DNA of 64,000 bases from Shewanella gelidimarina (lineage in GTDB: Bacteria; Pseudomonadota; Gammaproteobacteria; Enterobacterales; Shewanellaceae), in assembly GCF_023283945.1 (NCBI RefSeq), contig NZ_JAKIKW010000001.1:236807-300806 (forward strand). The letters are read 5' to 3'. The notes beneath the pieces were generated by a model. That model was given only the letters and a program-made list of their open reading frames with translations. It did not search any database and was not told where the DNA came from. This document shows, one piece after another, positions 39,283 to 49,700 of this stretch. The position numbers and the translations under genes are program-made. Positions within the stretch are counted from its first letter, which is position 1. Every line of letters starts with the position of its first letter.

Positions 39283-39493
39283 ATTCGGGACCCTTATATC
39301 ATTGCGGATGTTTCCGTGAGGCGTTAATGAACCACGGTTTGATGCGTTGCTCAACGACAATCAGCTAATTGGAACATTGGTCTGACCCCATCTTGAAAAA
39401 AATCAGCTATGCTCACACATCGCGCATGAATATGATGCAGATCACTAACTAGACATATAAAGTGTGATTTGATAAAGTGCGCTCAGTTAACGA

Positions 39494-39510
39494 AATTGGT
39501 AAGACCAATT
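39494..39510. promoter_or_regulatory. PdhR operator upstream of pdhR
   Basis: AATTGGTAAGACCAATT, a perfect 7-bp inverted repeat around AAG, equals the known E. coli PdhR box. It lies 21 bases before the pdhR start, fitting pyruvate-relieved autorepression of the pdhR-aceEF operon. Confidence 0.88.
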
Positions 39511-39531
39511 TACAATAGGAGCTGAGGCCAT

Positions 39532-40284
39532 ATGGCTTATAGCAAAATAAACCAGCCAAAAATATCTGACGTCATCATGGGTCAGTTGGAACAGATGATC
39601 CTGGAAGGTAGTATTCAGCCAGGGCAGAAGCTTCCACCTGAACGTGAATTGGCGCTGCAGTTTGAGGTTTCACGCCCCTCTTTGCGTGAAGCGATTCAAA
39701 AGCTAGAAGCAAAAGGCTTGTTGATGCGCCGCCAAGGTGGCGGTACCTATGTAAAAGAACAGTTATGGCAAAGTCTTGCCGATCCCATCGTTGAGTTAAT
39801 GCATTCTGATTCAGAAAGTCAGTACGACTTACTGGAGTTTCGTCATGCCACTGAAGGCATGATGGCTTATTTTGCTGCACTTCGTGGTAACGACGCTGAT
39901 ATGCAAAATATCCAGCGCTGCATATTAGAAGTGGAAGCGGCAGAAGAGATAGAAGCGCAAGCGGATTCAATTGTACGTTTTTATCGTGCTGTTGCCGAAG
40001 CATCTCATAACGTGGCGATGCTACACCTTGTATTAAGTTTATCTCCTGTGCTGCATAAAAACGTGGCACAGAACTTAGAGCTTTTAAGCCGACGCGAAGA
40101 AGCCTCTACTATGGCGAACGATCACAGACGAGCTTTGCTCGCTGCTATCGTGCGTCGTGATCCTGAAGCAGCCCGAGAAGCTTCCAATGAACACTTAAGT
40201 TACATTGAAGAAGTGATGTTGTCTGTAAGAGAAGAAGATAGCCGGTTGCAGCGTAGTCTGCGCCGCTTAAAAAGTGGTGCTTAG
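39532..40284 (+). CDS. pdhR: Pyruvate dehydrogenase operon repressor PdhR
   Basis: 250-residue GntR/FadR-type regulator. Winged helix at about 10-72 (GQKLPPERELALQFEVSRPSLREAIQKLEAKGLLMRRQGGGTYV), then an FCD all-helical ligand domain. PdhR senses pyruvate. A perfect PdhR box stands directly upstream and aceE follows by 69 bases, as in E. coli. Confidence 0.95.
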   Translation: MAYSKINQPKISDVIMGQLEQMILEGSIQPGQKLPPERELALQFEVSRPSLREAIQKLEAKGLLMRRQGGGTYVKEQLWQSLADPIVELMHSDSESQYDLLEFRHATEGMMAYFAALRGNDADMQNIQRCILEVEAAEEIEAQADSIVRFYRAVAEASHNVAMLHLVLSLSPVLHKNVAQNLELLSRREEASTMANDHRRALLAAIVRRDPEAAREASNEHLSYIEEVMLSVREEDSRLQRSLRRLKSGA

Positions 40285-40353
40285 GGACTAAGTCAAACAC
40301 CACTTTATTCATATAATTCATTATTATTAATGTATATAGGGAAGGACAGCGTC

Positions 40354-43020
40354 ATGTCTGAACATATGCTACACGATTTAGATCCACTAGAAACTCAAGA
40401 ATGGGTAGATTCACTGCAAGCGGTATTAGAGCAAGAAGGCCCTGAACGTGCGCACTACTTATTAGAAAAGTTGATTGATAAAGCCCGTCGTAATGGTACT
40501 CATCTACCTTATAAAGCGACTACCGCTTACTTGAACACTATTCCTTCAGGCCAAGAGCCACATATGCCAGGCAACCAAGAGATGGAGCGCCGTATTCGCG
40601 CTATCGTCCGTTGGAATGCGTTGGCGATGGTGCTACGTGGTTCTAAGAAAGATCTGGAGCTGGGTGGTCACATCTCAAGCTTTGCCTCTAGTGCAACCAT
40701 TTATGACGTTTGTTTTAACCACTTCTTCCGTGGTCCAAATGAAAAAGACGGCGGCGATTTGGTTTACTTCCAAGGCCATATTGCTCCTGGTATCTATTCA
40801 CGTTCTTTTCTTGAAGGGCGCATCACTGAAGATCAGATGAATAACTTCCGTCAGGAAGTAGACGGCAAAGGTCTGCCTTCTTACCCGCACCCTAAGTTAA
40901 TGCCTGACTACTGGCAGTTCCCTACGGTATCTATGGGTTTGGGTCCTATCCAAGCTATCTATCAGGCACGTTTCCTTAAGTATCTGACTGACCGTGGTAT
41001 TAAAGATTGCTCTGAGCAAACGGTATATTGCTTCTTAGGTGATGGTGAGTGTGATGAGCCTGAAACATTAGGCGCTATCGGACTTGCGGCACGTGAAGAA
41101 CTTGATAACCTTTGCTTCATCGTTAACTGTAACCTACAGCGCCTTGATGGTCCTGTGCGTGGTAACGGTAAGATCATCCAAGAACTTGAAGGCGAATTCC
41201 GCGGCGCAGGCTGGGAAGCGGTTAAAGTGATTTGGGGTCGTTATTGGGATCCACTACTTGCCCGTGATACTAGCGGCAAGTTACTGCAGTTGATGGAAGA
41301 AACCGTTGATGGTGAATACCAGAACTGTAAAGCTAAAGGTGGCGCTTATACGCGTAAGCACTTCTTTGGTAAGTACCCAGAGACTGCTGAAATGGTGGCT
41401 AACATGTCAGATGATGACATTTGGCGTCTAAACCGTGGTGGCCATGATCCAGTGAAGATTTTTGCTGCGCTTCAGCACGCTAAAAATACTAAAGGCCGTC
41501 CAACCGTTATCCTTGCTAAAACCGTTAAAGGTTACGGTATGGGTGATGCGGGTGAAGGCAAAAACATCGCGCATAACGTGAAGAAAATGGGCCTTGAATC
41601 CCTTAAATACTTCCGCGATCGTTTCAATATCCCAATTAATGATGATCAGTTAGAAGATATTCCTTTCTATCATCCTGGTGCTGATTCAGAAGAAGTTCAA
41701 TATCTTCAAGCGCGCCGCGCAGAACTGCATGGTGCTATTCCTTCACGCCGTCAGAAGTTCTCAGGCGAGATTGAAGTGCCATCATTGAAGATCTTTGATT
41801 CGGTACTTAAAGGCTCAAACGGCCGTGAGATCTCAAGCACCATGGCGTTTGTGCGTATTCTTACTGCACTGCTTAAAGACAAGAAAATTGGTAAGCAAAT
41901 CGTACCAATTATCCCTGATGAAGCACGTACCTTTGGTATGGAAGGTCTATTCCGCCAGGTCGGTATTTATGCTCACGAAGGACAAAAGTACATCCCACAA
42001 GATTCAGATCAAGTGGCGTACTACCGTGAAGATAAAACCGGTCAAGTACTGCAAGAAGGGATTAACGAGCTAGGTGCAATGTCATCTTGGGTCGCTGCGG
42101 CAACAAGTTACTCTGTTAACGACACGCCAATGATCCCGTTCTATATCTACTACTCAATGTTTGGTTTCCAACGTATTGGCGACATGGCTTGGGCTGCAGG
42201 TGATATGCGTGCGCGTGGCTTTATGATTGGTGGTACATCGGGTCGTACAACGCTTAACGGCGAAGGTCTACAGCATCAAGATGGTCACAGCCATGTGTTG
42301 GCTAATACGATTCCAAGCTGTATCTCTTATGATCCAACCTACGGTTATGAAATTGCAGTTGTGGTTCAAGACGGTATTCGTCGTATGTATGGTGAGGAGC
42401 AGGAAGATGTTTTCTACTACCTAACCACGATGAACGAAAACTACGAACAGCCAGCAATGCCTGAAGGCAGTGAGGAAGGTATCGTTAAAGGTATCTACAA
42501 ACTTGAAACTCTACAGGGTAGCGGTAAAGGCTCTGTACAGTTAATGGGTAGCGGCACCATTCTAGAGCAAGTGCGTAAAGCGGCAGTTGCGCTTTCGAAA
42601 GACTTCGGCATATCTACTGACGTATACAGTGTGACTAGCTTCAATGAGCTAACACGTGATGGCCAAGCGGCAGAGCGTTACAACATGCTGCATCCAACTG
42701 AAACACCAAAAGTGCCTTATATCACTGAAGTGTTATCTAGCGATGCGCCGGCGATTGTAGCCACAGATTACATGAAGATTTACGGTGAGCAGCTACGCGC
42801 TTATATCCCAACAGATTACAAAGTGCTGGGTACAGACGGTTTCGGCCGCAGTGATAGCCGCGAGAACCTACGTCATCATTTTGAAGTTGATGCTAAGTTT
42901 ATCGTTATTGCTTCACTTAAAGCGCTTGTTGACCGTAACGAGCTACCTGTTGATGTGCTGACTAAAGCCATCAAAGAATATGGTATCGACGTTGACAAGA
43001 TCAACCCACAGTACGCGTAA
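40354..43020 (+). CDS. aceE: Pyruvate dehydrogenase E1 component AceE
   Basis: 888 residues (E. coli 887). Homodimeric E1 that decarboxylates pyruvate with thiamine diphosphate. Signatures include GHISSFASSATIYDVCFNHFFRG near 110 and the ThDP motif GDGECDEPETLGAIGLAAREELDNLCFIVNCN near 229. The frame extends 24 bases further up to 40330, but GGAAGGA just before the ATG at 40354 and the MSEHMLHDLDPLETQEW start support 40354. Confidence 0.97.
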   Translation: MSEHMLHDLDPLETQEWVDSLQAVLEQEGPERAHYLLEKLIDKARRNGTHLPYKATTAYLNTIPSGQEPHMPGNQEMERRIRAIVRWNALAMVLRGSKKDLELGGHISSFASSATIYDVCFNHFFRGPNEKDGGDLVYFQGHIAPGIYSRSFLEGRITEDQMNNFRQEVDGKGLPSYPHPKLMPDYWQFPTVSMGLGPIQAIYQARFLKYLTDRGIKDCSEQTVYCFLGDGECDEPETLGAIGLAAREELDNLCFIVNCNLQRLDGPVRGNGKIIQELEGEFRGAGWEAVKVIWGRYWDPLLARDTSGKLLQLMEETVDGEYQNCKAKGGAYTRKHFFGKYPETAEMVANMSDDDIWRLNRGGHDPVKIFAALQHAKNTKGRPTVILAKTVKGYGMGDAGEGKNIAHNVKKMGLESLKYFRDRFNIPINDDQLEDIPFYHPGADSEEVQYLQARRAELHGAIPSRRQKFSGEIEVPSLKIFDSVLKGSNGREISSTMAFVRILTALLKDKKIGKQIVPIIPDEARTFGMEGLFRQVGIYAHEGQKYIPQDSDQVAYYREDKTGQVLQEGINELGAMSSWVAAATSYSVNDTPMIPFYIYYSMFGFQRIGDMAWAAGDMRARGFMIGGTSGRTTLNGEGLQHQDGHSHVLANTIPSCISYDPTYGYEIAVVVQDGIRRMYGEEQEDVFYYLTTMNENYEQPAMPEGSEEGIVKGIYKLETLQGSGKGSVQLMGSGTILEQVRKAAVALSKDFGISTDVYSVTSFNELTRDGQAAERYNMLHPTETPKVPYITEVLSSDAPAIVATDYMKIYGEQLRAYIPTDYKVLGTDGFGRSDSRENLRHHFEVDAKFIVIASLKALVDRNELPVDVLTKAIKEYGIDVDKINPQYA

Positions 43021-43032
43021 GAGGGAAACAAA

Positions 43033-44970
43033 ATGGCTGAATTAAAAGAAGTTTTGGTTCCTGATATCGGTGGTGATGACGTTCAGATTATCGAAATCTG
43101 TGTTGCTGTAGGCGATACGCTCGCAGCAGAAGAATCAATTATCACGGTTGAAAGCGACAAAGCGACCATGGATATTCCAGCACCTTTTGCTGGCGTATTA
43201 AGCGAGCTTAAAGTGGCAGTAGGCGATACCGTATCAGAAGGTACTTTGATTGCGATGATGTCTACCGCAGCAAGTGCAGCACCCGCAGTTGAAGCATCAG
43301 CTCCAGCGCCAGTTGCTGCAGCAGTTGAAGCTCCGGCTCCAGTAGCAGCACCTGCAGCTCCGGTTGCTGGTGGTACAAAAATTATTGACGTGATGGTTCC
43401 AGATATCGGTGATGCAAGCGATGTTGAGATTATCGAAGTCTTAGTGGCTGTTGGTGACAAGATTGATGTTGACACTGGCTTGATTACTTTAGAGACAGAC
43501 AAAGCGACCATGGAGGTGCCTGCACCTTCAGCGGGTATCGTTAAAGCACTTAAAGTGACCTTGGGTGACAAGGTCTCGATGGGTTCTTTAGTACTGACTC
43601 TAGAAGTCGGTGATGCCGCTCCGCTAGCATCGGCTCCAGCCGTTGAGGCTCCTGTCGCTGCGACCGTCGGTGTTAGCTCTGTGCAACAGATTGCAGTACC
43701 AGATATTGGTGATGCTGCAGATGTTGACGTGATTGAAGTACTGGTTGCCATTGGCGATGAAGTGACACTCGATCAAGGTCTAATTACCCTTGAGACAGAC
43801 AAAGCGACCATGGAAGTGCCTGCACCTGTTGCCGGTAAACTGGTTGGTTTGACGGTTAAAATCGGTGACAAGGTATCTCAAGGTAGCGTGATTGCGACCA
43901 TTGAAGCGGTTTCTGCCGCGCCAGTTGCCGCAGCTCCAGCTCCTGTAGCAAGTGCTCCGACTCCAGTGGCAGCGCTAGCTCCTGCAGCAAGCAAGCCACC
44001 CGTTCCGCATCATCCAAGCGCGGGTAGTCAACCTAAAACAGGTGCTGTGCATGCATCACCTGCAGTGCGCCGTTTAGCACGTGAATTTGGTGCTGACTTA
44101 ACTCAGGTGACTGGTACGGGTCGTAAAGGTCGTATTCTGAAAGAAGACGTTCAAGCGTTCATCAAGTATGAACTCAGTCGTCCTAAAGCATCGGCTGCTA
44201 CTGCTGTAGCGGGTGGCGCTGGCGGATTAAACGTGATTGCTGCACCTAAAGTTGATTTCGCTAAGTTTGGCGAAGTTGAAGAAGTGCCGTTAAGTCGTAT
44301 TCAGAAAATATCTGGTCCTAATTTGCATCGTAACTGGGTGACGATTCCCCATGTGACGCAGTTTGATGAAGCCGATATCACTGAAATGGAAGCATTCCGT
44401 AAAGATCAAAACGCGATTGCTGCGAAGAAGAAAGCGGATTATAAGATCACGCCTTTAGTCTTCATGATGAAAGCGGTTGCTAAAGCACTAGCTGAGTTCC
44501 CTGTATTTAACTCAAGCTTAAGTGCCGATGGCGAGTCATTGATTAAGAAGAAGTACTTCCATATTGGTGTTGCTGTTGATACGCCGAACGGTCTTATGGT
44601 ACCAGTGGTGCGTGATGTCGATAAGAAAGGCATTGTTGAACTTTCACGTGAGCTGATGGACATCTCACTCCGTGCGCGTGACGGCAAACTTAAGTCTGCT
44701 GATATGCAAGGTAGCTGTTTCACTATTTCAAGTCTTGGTGGCATTGGTGGTACGGCATTTACGCCTATCGTTAACTACCCTGACGTGGCCATTTTAGGTG
44801 TGTCTAAATCTGAAATTAAGCCGAAGTGGAACGGTAAAGACTTTGAACCTAAGTTAATGTTGCCGTTGTCATTGTCTTACGATCACCGAGTTATTGATGG
44901 TGCGATGGCTGCGCGATTCAGCGTCATGCTTTCAACCGTCCTCAGTGATATTCGCACGCTTATTTTGTAA
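43033..44970 (+). CDS. aceF: Dihydrolipoamide acetyltransferase AceF (E2)
   Basis: 645 residues. Three tandem lipoyl domains, each with the DKA lipoylation motif (Lys near 42, 156 and 256), are joined by Ala/Pro/Val-rich linkers. An E3-binding domain ([16 protein letters not shown], about 338-375) and the catalytic acetyltransferase core with [15 protein letters not shown] near 616 follow. E. coli also has three lipoyl domains. Starts 12 bases after aceE. The Ala/Pro linkers create a long antisense open frame that is not a gene. Confidence 0.97.
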   Translation: MAELKEVLVPDIGGDDVQIIEICVAVGDTLAAEESIITVESDKATMDIPAPFAGVLSELKVAVGDTVSEGTLIAMMSTAASAAPAVEASAPAPVAAAVEAPAPVAAPAAPVAGGTKIIDVMVPDIGDASDVEIIEVLVAVGDKIDVDTGLITLETDKATMEVPAPSAGIVKALKVTLGDKVSMGSLVLTLEVGDAAPLASAPAVEAPVAATVGVSSVQQIAVPDIGDAADVDVIEVLVAIGDEVTLDQGLITLETDKATMEVPAPVAGKLVGLTVKIGDKVSQGSVIATIEAVSAAPVAAAPAPVASAPTPVAALAPAASKPPVPHHPSAGSQPKTGAVHASPAVRRLAREFGADLTQVTGTGRKGRILKEDVQAFIKYELSRPKASAATAVAGGAGGLNVIAAPKVDFAKFGEVEEVPLSRIQKISGPNLHRNWVTIPHVTQFDEADITEMEAFRKDQNAIAAKKKADYKITPLVFMMKAVAKALAEFPVFNSSLSADGESLIKKKYFHIGVAVDTPNGLMVPVVRDVDKKGIVELSRELMDISLRARDGKLKSADMQGSCFTISSLGGIGGTAFTPIVNYPDVAILGVSKSEIKPKWNGKDFEPKLMLPLSLSYDHRVIDGAMAARFSVMLSTVLSDIRTLIL

Positions 44971-44975
44971 AGTTG

Positions 44976-45004
44976 AAGGCTGCTCATGATGAGCAGCCTT
45001 TTTT
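44976..45004 (+). terminator. Terminator between aceF and lpdA
   Basis: AAGGCTGCTC and GAGCAGCCTT pair perfectly with a 5-base loop, then T-run. It suggests lpdA also uses its own promoter in the 126 bases that follow. Confidence 0.88.
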
Positions 45005-45130
45005 CTATTACGACTAGGATTGTGATCAGTATCAAACAAAGGTTAAAATGCGGCCACCTTACAAGATCTGGCTAGATTTTGCAGTTTGGACGGTTTTTCC
45101 GCCAACGACATAAAAAGAATAGAGGAAAAC

Positions 45131-46561
45131 ATGAGTAACGAAATCAAAACTCAGGTAGTTGTACTAGGCGCAGGCCCTGCGGGCTATTCATCGGCATTCC
45201 GTGCTGCGGATCTCGGCCTAGATACTGTCATCGTTGAACGCTTCAGCACATTGGGTGGCGTTTGTTTAAACGTTGGTTGTATCCCATCTAAAGCACTGCT
45301 TCATGTTTCTAAAGTGATTGAAGAAGCTAAAGCTGTTGCTGATCACGGTGTCGTTTTTGGTGAGCCAAAGATTGATCTTGATAAGCTTCGTGGTTTTAAA
45401 GATAAAGTTATTGGTCAGCTTACTGGCGGATTAGGCGGAATGTCTAAAATGCGTAAAGTTGATGTTGTTAATGGTCTAGGTAAGTTCACTGGCCCAAATA
45501 CAATGGAAGTGACTGCGGAAGATGGCACGGTTACAGTTATTAACTTTGACAATGCGATCATTGCTGCGGGTTCACGTCCGATTAAACTGCCATTTATTCC
45601 ACATGAAGACCCACGCATTTGGGATTCTACTGACGCGCTTGAGCTTAAAGAAGTTCCTGCTAAGTTGCTAGTTATGGGCGGCGGTATCATTGGTCTAGAA
45701 ATGGGTACCGTTTACTCATCTCTAGGAAGCGAAATCGACGTGGTTGAGATGTTTGACCAAGTGATCCCTGCTGCAGATAAAGACGTTGTACGCGTATTCA
45801 CTAAGCAAATTAAGAAGAAATTCAACTTAATCTTGCAAACTAAAGTGACTGCGGTTGAAGCAAAAGAAGACGGTATCTACGTTACAATGGAAGGCAAGAA
45901 AGCACCTAGCGAACCTGTTCGTTATGATGCAGTACTTGTTGCTATTGGCCGTTCTCCAAACGGTAAAGGGCTAGACGCAGAGAAAGCTGGCGTTAATGTT
46001 GATGAGCGTGGTTTCATTAACGTTGATAAGCAGATGCGTACTAACGTCCCTAACATCTTCGCCATTGGTGACATTGTTGGTCAACCAATGTTGGCACACA
46101 AAGGTGTGCATGAAGGGCATGTTGCTGCTGAAGTTATTTCAGGTCTTAAGCACTTCTTTGACCCTAAAGTTATCCCTTCAATTGCCTATACAGACCCAGA
46201 AGTCGCTTGGGTTGGTCTAACTGAGAAAGAAGCAAAAGAGCAAGGTGTTGCTTATGAAACTGCGACTTTCCCTTGGGCTGCAAGTGGCCGTGCAATCGCA
46301 TCAGATGCAAGCGAAGGCATGACTAAATTAATCTTCGACAAAGAGACTCATCGTGTTATCGGTGGTGCTATTGTGGGTGTTAATGGCGGTGAATTGCTCG
46401 GTGAAATAGGCCTAGCAATTGAAATGGGTTGTGATGCTGAAGACTTAGCGTTAACGATTCATGCTCATCCAACATTGCACGAATCAGTGGGTCTTGCTGC
46501 AGAAATGTATGAAGGTTCAATTACTGACTTGCCTAACCCTAAGGCAAAAAAGAAAAAGTAA
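45131..46561 (+). CDS. lpdA: Dihydrolipoamide dehydrogenase Lpd (E3)
   Basis: 476 residues (E. coli 474). FAD motif GAGPAGYSSAFRAADLG near 15, redox-active disulfide GGVCLNVGCIPSK near 43-53, NAD motif MGGGIIGLEMG near 185 and the C-terminal HAHPTLHES base motif. Shared E3 of pyruvate and 2-oxoglutarate dehydrogenases. The frame reaches 45086, but the ATG at 45131 has AGAGGA in front and the family start MSNEIKTQVVVLG. Confidence 0.97.
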   Translation: MSNEIKTQVVVLGAGPAGYSSAFRAADLGLDTVIVERFSTLGGVCLNVGCIPSKALLHVSKVIEEAKAVADHGVVFGEPKIDLDKLRGFKDKVIGQLTGGLGGMSKMRKVDVVNGLGKFTGPNTMEVTAEDGTVTVINFDNAIIAAGSRPIKLPFIPHEDPRIWDSTDALELKEVPAKLLVMGGGIIGLEMGTVYSSLGSEIDVVEMFDQVIPAADKDVVRVFTKQIKKKFNLILQTKVTAVEAKEDGIYVTMEGKKAPSEPVRYDAVLVAIGRSPNGKGLDAEKAGVNVDERGFINVDKQMRTNVPNIFAIGDIVGQPMLAHKGVHEGHVAAEVISGLKHFFDPKVIPSIAYTDPEVAWVGLTEKEAKEQGVAYETATFPWAASGRAIASDASEGMTKLIFDKETHRVIGGAIVGVNGGELLGEIGLAIEMGCDAEDLALTIHAHPTLHESVGLAAEMYEGSITDLPNPKAKKKK

Positions 46562-46578
46562 GCTTTTTCTAATTAATC

Positions 46579-46603
46579 AAGCGCTCTGATGAGCGCTTTT
46601 TTT
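46579..46603 (+). terminator. Terminator after lpdA
   Basis: AAGCGCTC-TGAT-GAGCGCTT followed by a run of T. Confidence 0.88.
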
Positions 46604-46697
46604 ATGTCTGTAACCCAGTAAATTGGGAGTTTTTCCAATCAAAGCGTGATTCTGTGTTATCTAAATGATACATTCAAGTTAATCTAATAAAGCTTAA

Positions 46698-46754
46698 TAC
46701 CCAAAGGATTTTAAACCCCCACGGAATCCTGAATTTCCAAGTGACTTGGGTGTA
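46698..46754. repeat. Short dispersed-type repeat just before the propeller-GGDEF-EAL gene
   Basis: TACCCAA at 46698-46704 and TTGGGTGTA at 46746-46754 form imperfect outer arms around CCCCCACGGAATCCTGAATTTCCAAG. The unit ends six bases before the start codon of the next gene. I infer a small palindromic intergenic repeat; no second copy occurs in this window. Confidence 0.35.
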
Positions 46755-46759
46755 TACCA

Positions 46760-49700
46760 ATGAGAATAAGAATTATAAAAAAATGGTTTAGCTTGGTCAT
46801 TTTATTGATTAGTTGCGCTACACCGGCATTAGCCAGTGGAGTCGTTCAGCGGATTTTTACCGCAAGTGATGGGCTAATTAATGGCACCGTATGGGATATT
46901 AGTTTTGATGCCCATGGATTCACTTGGCTGGCAACAGAAGAGGGGCTTTACCGTGTTAGTAGCACTAAAATCAGAAGAATCGATCAAGTTGGTTTAGACT
47001 CAAAACTGAGCGATAACTTGATTCATTTAGTTTCCCCTTTAAGCCAACGTCACCTGCTTGTGAGTAGTTTCTACGAAATCTATCTTTACGATATTTACGC
47101 AAATACTTTTACCGCCTTTGGTAGCAGCACTCTTTTTCCTGAATTTGAAGGCCTGGGGATCATCTCTCAAGTTGAAGATGACAATGGCAACCGAATTTTG
47201 CTCACCAGAGAGGGCGAATTATTACGCTTTAACTACAGGAAAATGTCGTTAGAGCGGGTTAATTTTTTAAGTAGCAATGAGGATTATCCTTGGCGGGCAA
47301 TATCAGCTATTTCAGACAATCGATTACTGGTGGCAACAGAAGGACGCATTGAGGTTAGAGATGAGGTTGGCGAACGGGTGGCCGTGTTGCCTTGGCCAGA
47401 AAGTGATGGGCGAATCGAGCAGATATTTAGAGATTCAAATAATCGAGTTTGGATCAGCTCCAGCAAGGGCTTCTTTGAGTTAATACAGCAGGACTTGTCG
47501 ATCCGCAAGGTTACGCAGCTACCTTATTACATTACCCATATCGCTGAGGACCAACAAGGTTTTTTTTGGTTGGCAACGCGATCCGGTTTATTCAAATGGC
47601 TGCCAGATGCTCCCTCTGGCCAACTTTATGGGAATGAGATAAAGCAAAAGTCGAATATCGATTACATACACGATATTGCCGTTGATGATACTGGCCTTAT
47701 TTGGATCGGTGGCTCAGGCGATGGGGTTGCCGTACTGGCGGATAAACCCGACTTTTTACTGGAGCAATTTAGTAAGGCTGCACCCTACCAACTGCCAGAT
47801 GAAGTCATTTGGTCTATCTATGCCGATAAAGAGGATGTGTGGTTTGGCACTGATGCTGGATTACTCCTCATCGATAGGCAAACAAAGCATCCGTATTTCA
47901 TAACGCCTAAGAATATTGATCTAAACGACAGCATCTATCACATTGAGCCATTGGATGAGCAAAACATTCTGTTATCCAGTACCAATGGGCTCTCTATTGT
48001 CAATAAAAGCACTTTTCATACGCAGACGTTTGGCGATTGGATGGGAGGCTCGGGCACTTTAGAGAGTAAAACGGTTTACGATACCTATTTTGATACACTC
48101 ATTAAAGGTCGGATTTGGTTCGCCACTAATAGGGGATTATTTTTTTGGGAGCCTGGCTTGGCAGAGCCCCAGTATGTCAGCTTGAGTCCTGATAAGAGTA
48201 TCGTTCAACTACAGATAATTAAGCATGTAAACCGAGATAGTGCACAGAGGTTGTGGCTGGGAGGAAACCGGCTGCTTGGATATCTAGATCAACAAGAAAA
48301 TTTTCACGCCGTTACCGCACCACTGGTACATGGATTGGATACTACCTCGGTTAACACCATGAAAGAAGTTGAGCCCGGTCTTTTTTGGATTGGACTTAAA
48401 GATCGCGGTGCCGTTGAATACAACTCACAAACGGGTGATGTTCGGTCTTTAACTGAAGAGTGGAAGATAAGCTGCAATAGTGTGTATTTTATTGAAGAAT
48501 TTGAACAATATCGGATTATAGGTTGTCCACGTTCGATTATCCGATTCGATACCATGACGGATGAAGTCATCGTTGTTGCCGCTGAAGATGGATTCATTAG
48601 TGACGAGCTAAATGAAGGGGCGGTTTTTGTTTCTCCTGAAGGGCTATATGTGGGTACGCCTGATGGAGTAATGCTACTTGATGTAAACAAACTTAAGAAT
48701 CGTATAGTAAAAGATACTATCTTGCTTGAGTCGATGGAGGTCTATTTCGAAGACCGCACCGAGGTTAATTTATTACCGCAAGAGGGTCATCGTATTTTAC
48801 CCGGTGCGCAACTGGTGAGTTTTCAGCTGGCGCGCAATAATTACCTCGATGAGAAACCGTTGCAGCTGCAATACCGTTTACGCCGCGATGAAGATAAAAC
48901 CGCTGGTAGCTATATTTATCTCGACGGCCAATCTCAGTTAAATATTTCAGGCTTAGATGCGGGTACGCACGTGCTTGAAATTATTAGTGTGCAGAATGAA
49001 GTATGGTCGGCTGCCCCATTTTCTTTCTCTTTTGAAGTGGAAATGTACTGGTGGCAAACCGCTTGGTTTAAAGGTTTATTGCTGGTTGTGGTCTTACTGC
49101 TCGGGCTCGGCATTATCTTTGTTCGGCAGCGGCAGGTAATGACATTTAGAGGGATGAACTCCGCGCTTACAGAGAGCGAAAATAGATTAAAACAAGCATT
49201 AAAAGGCAGTAACTCTGAGTTATGGGAGTGGCATCTAGAGACTGATATTTTTAGACTTGAAAATGTGGGCGGTTTATTGAGTAAGCAAGAGACTCAGGTT
49301 CATCTTAAACTTGGTGAATTTCCTATTCATAACGAAGATAAAAGTCATGTGCTTACCGCTTGGAAAGATATGCTCGATGAGCGTACCGATCGCTTCGAAG
49401 TAGAGTACCGCTACTTGCGAAGTGATAACCTTTGGGGTTGGGTGCGAGTATTAGGTAGACCTGTCGAGCGTAATGGTTTTAACGGTAAAATTGAGCGTGT
49501 TGCAGGTATCTATACCGATATTACTGAACAGCGCCAGCTAAAGGATGATGTTTATCTATTGGCTCAAGCATTTGAAAATACAACTGAAGCGGTGCTTATC
49601 TACGACAGAGATGAGTTGATCCAAGTCACCAATAAAGCGGCGCAAGATATATTGGGTTTCAATGCTAACACGCTCATTGGCCGATCATTTGCTGAGGTAC

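Noticed and set aside
39575-40069. 164-codon minus-strand frame opposite pdhR
   Set aside because: Shadow of a clearly identified GntR-family gene; no family likeness.
43083-43751. 222-codon minus-strand frame opposite aceF
   Set aside because: Antisense shadow of the Ala/Pro/Val-rich lipoyl linkers; low-complexity product and no start signal.
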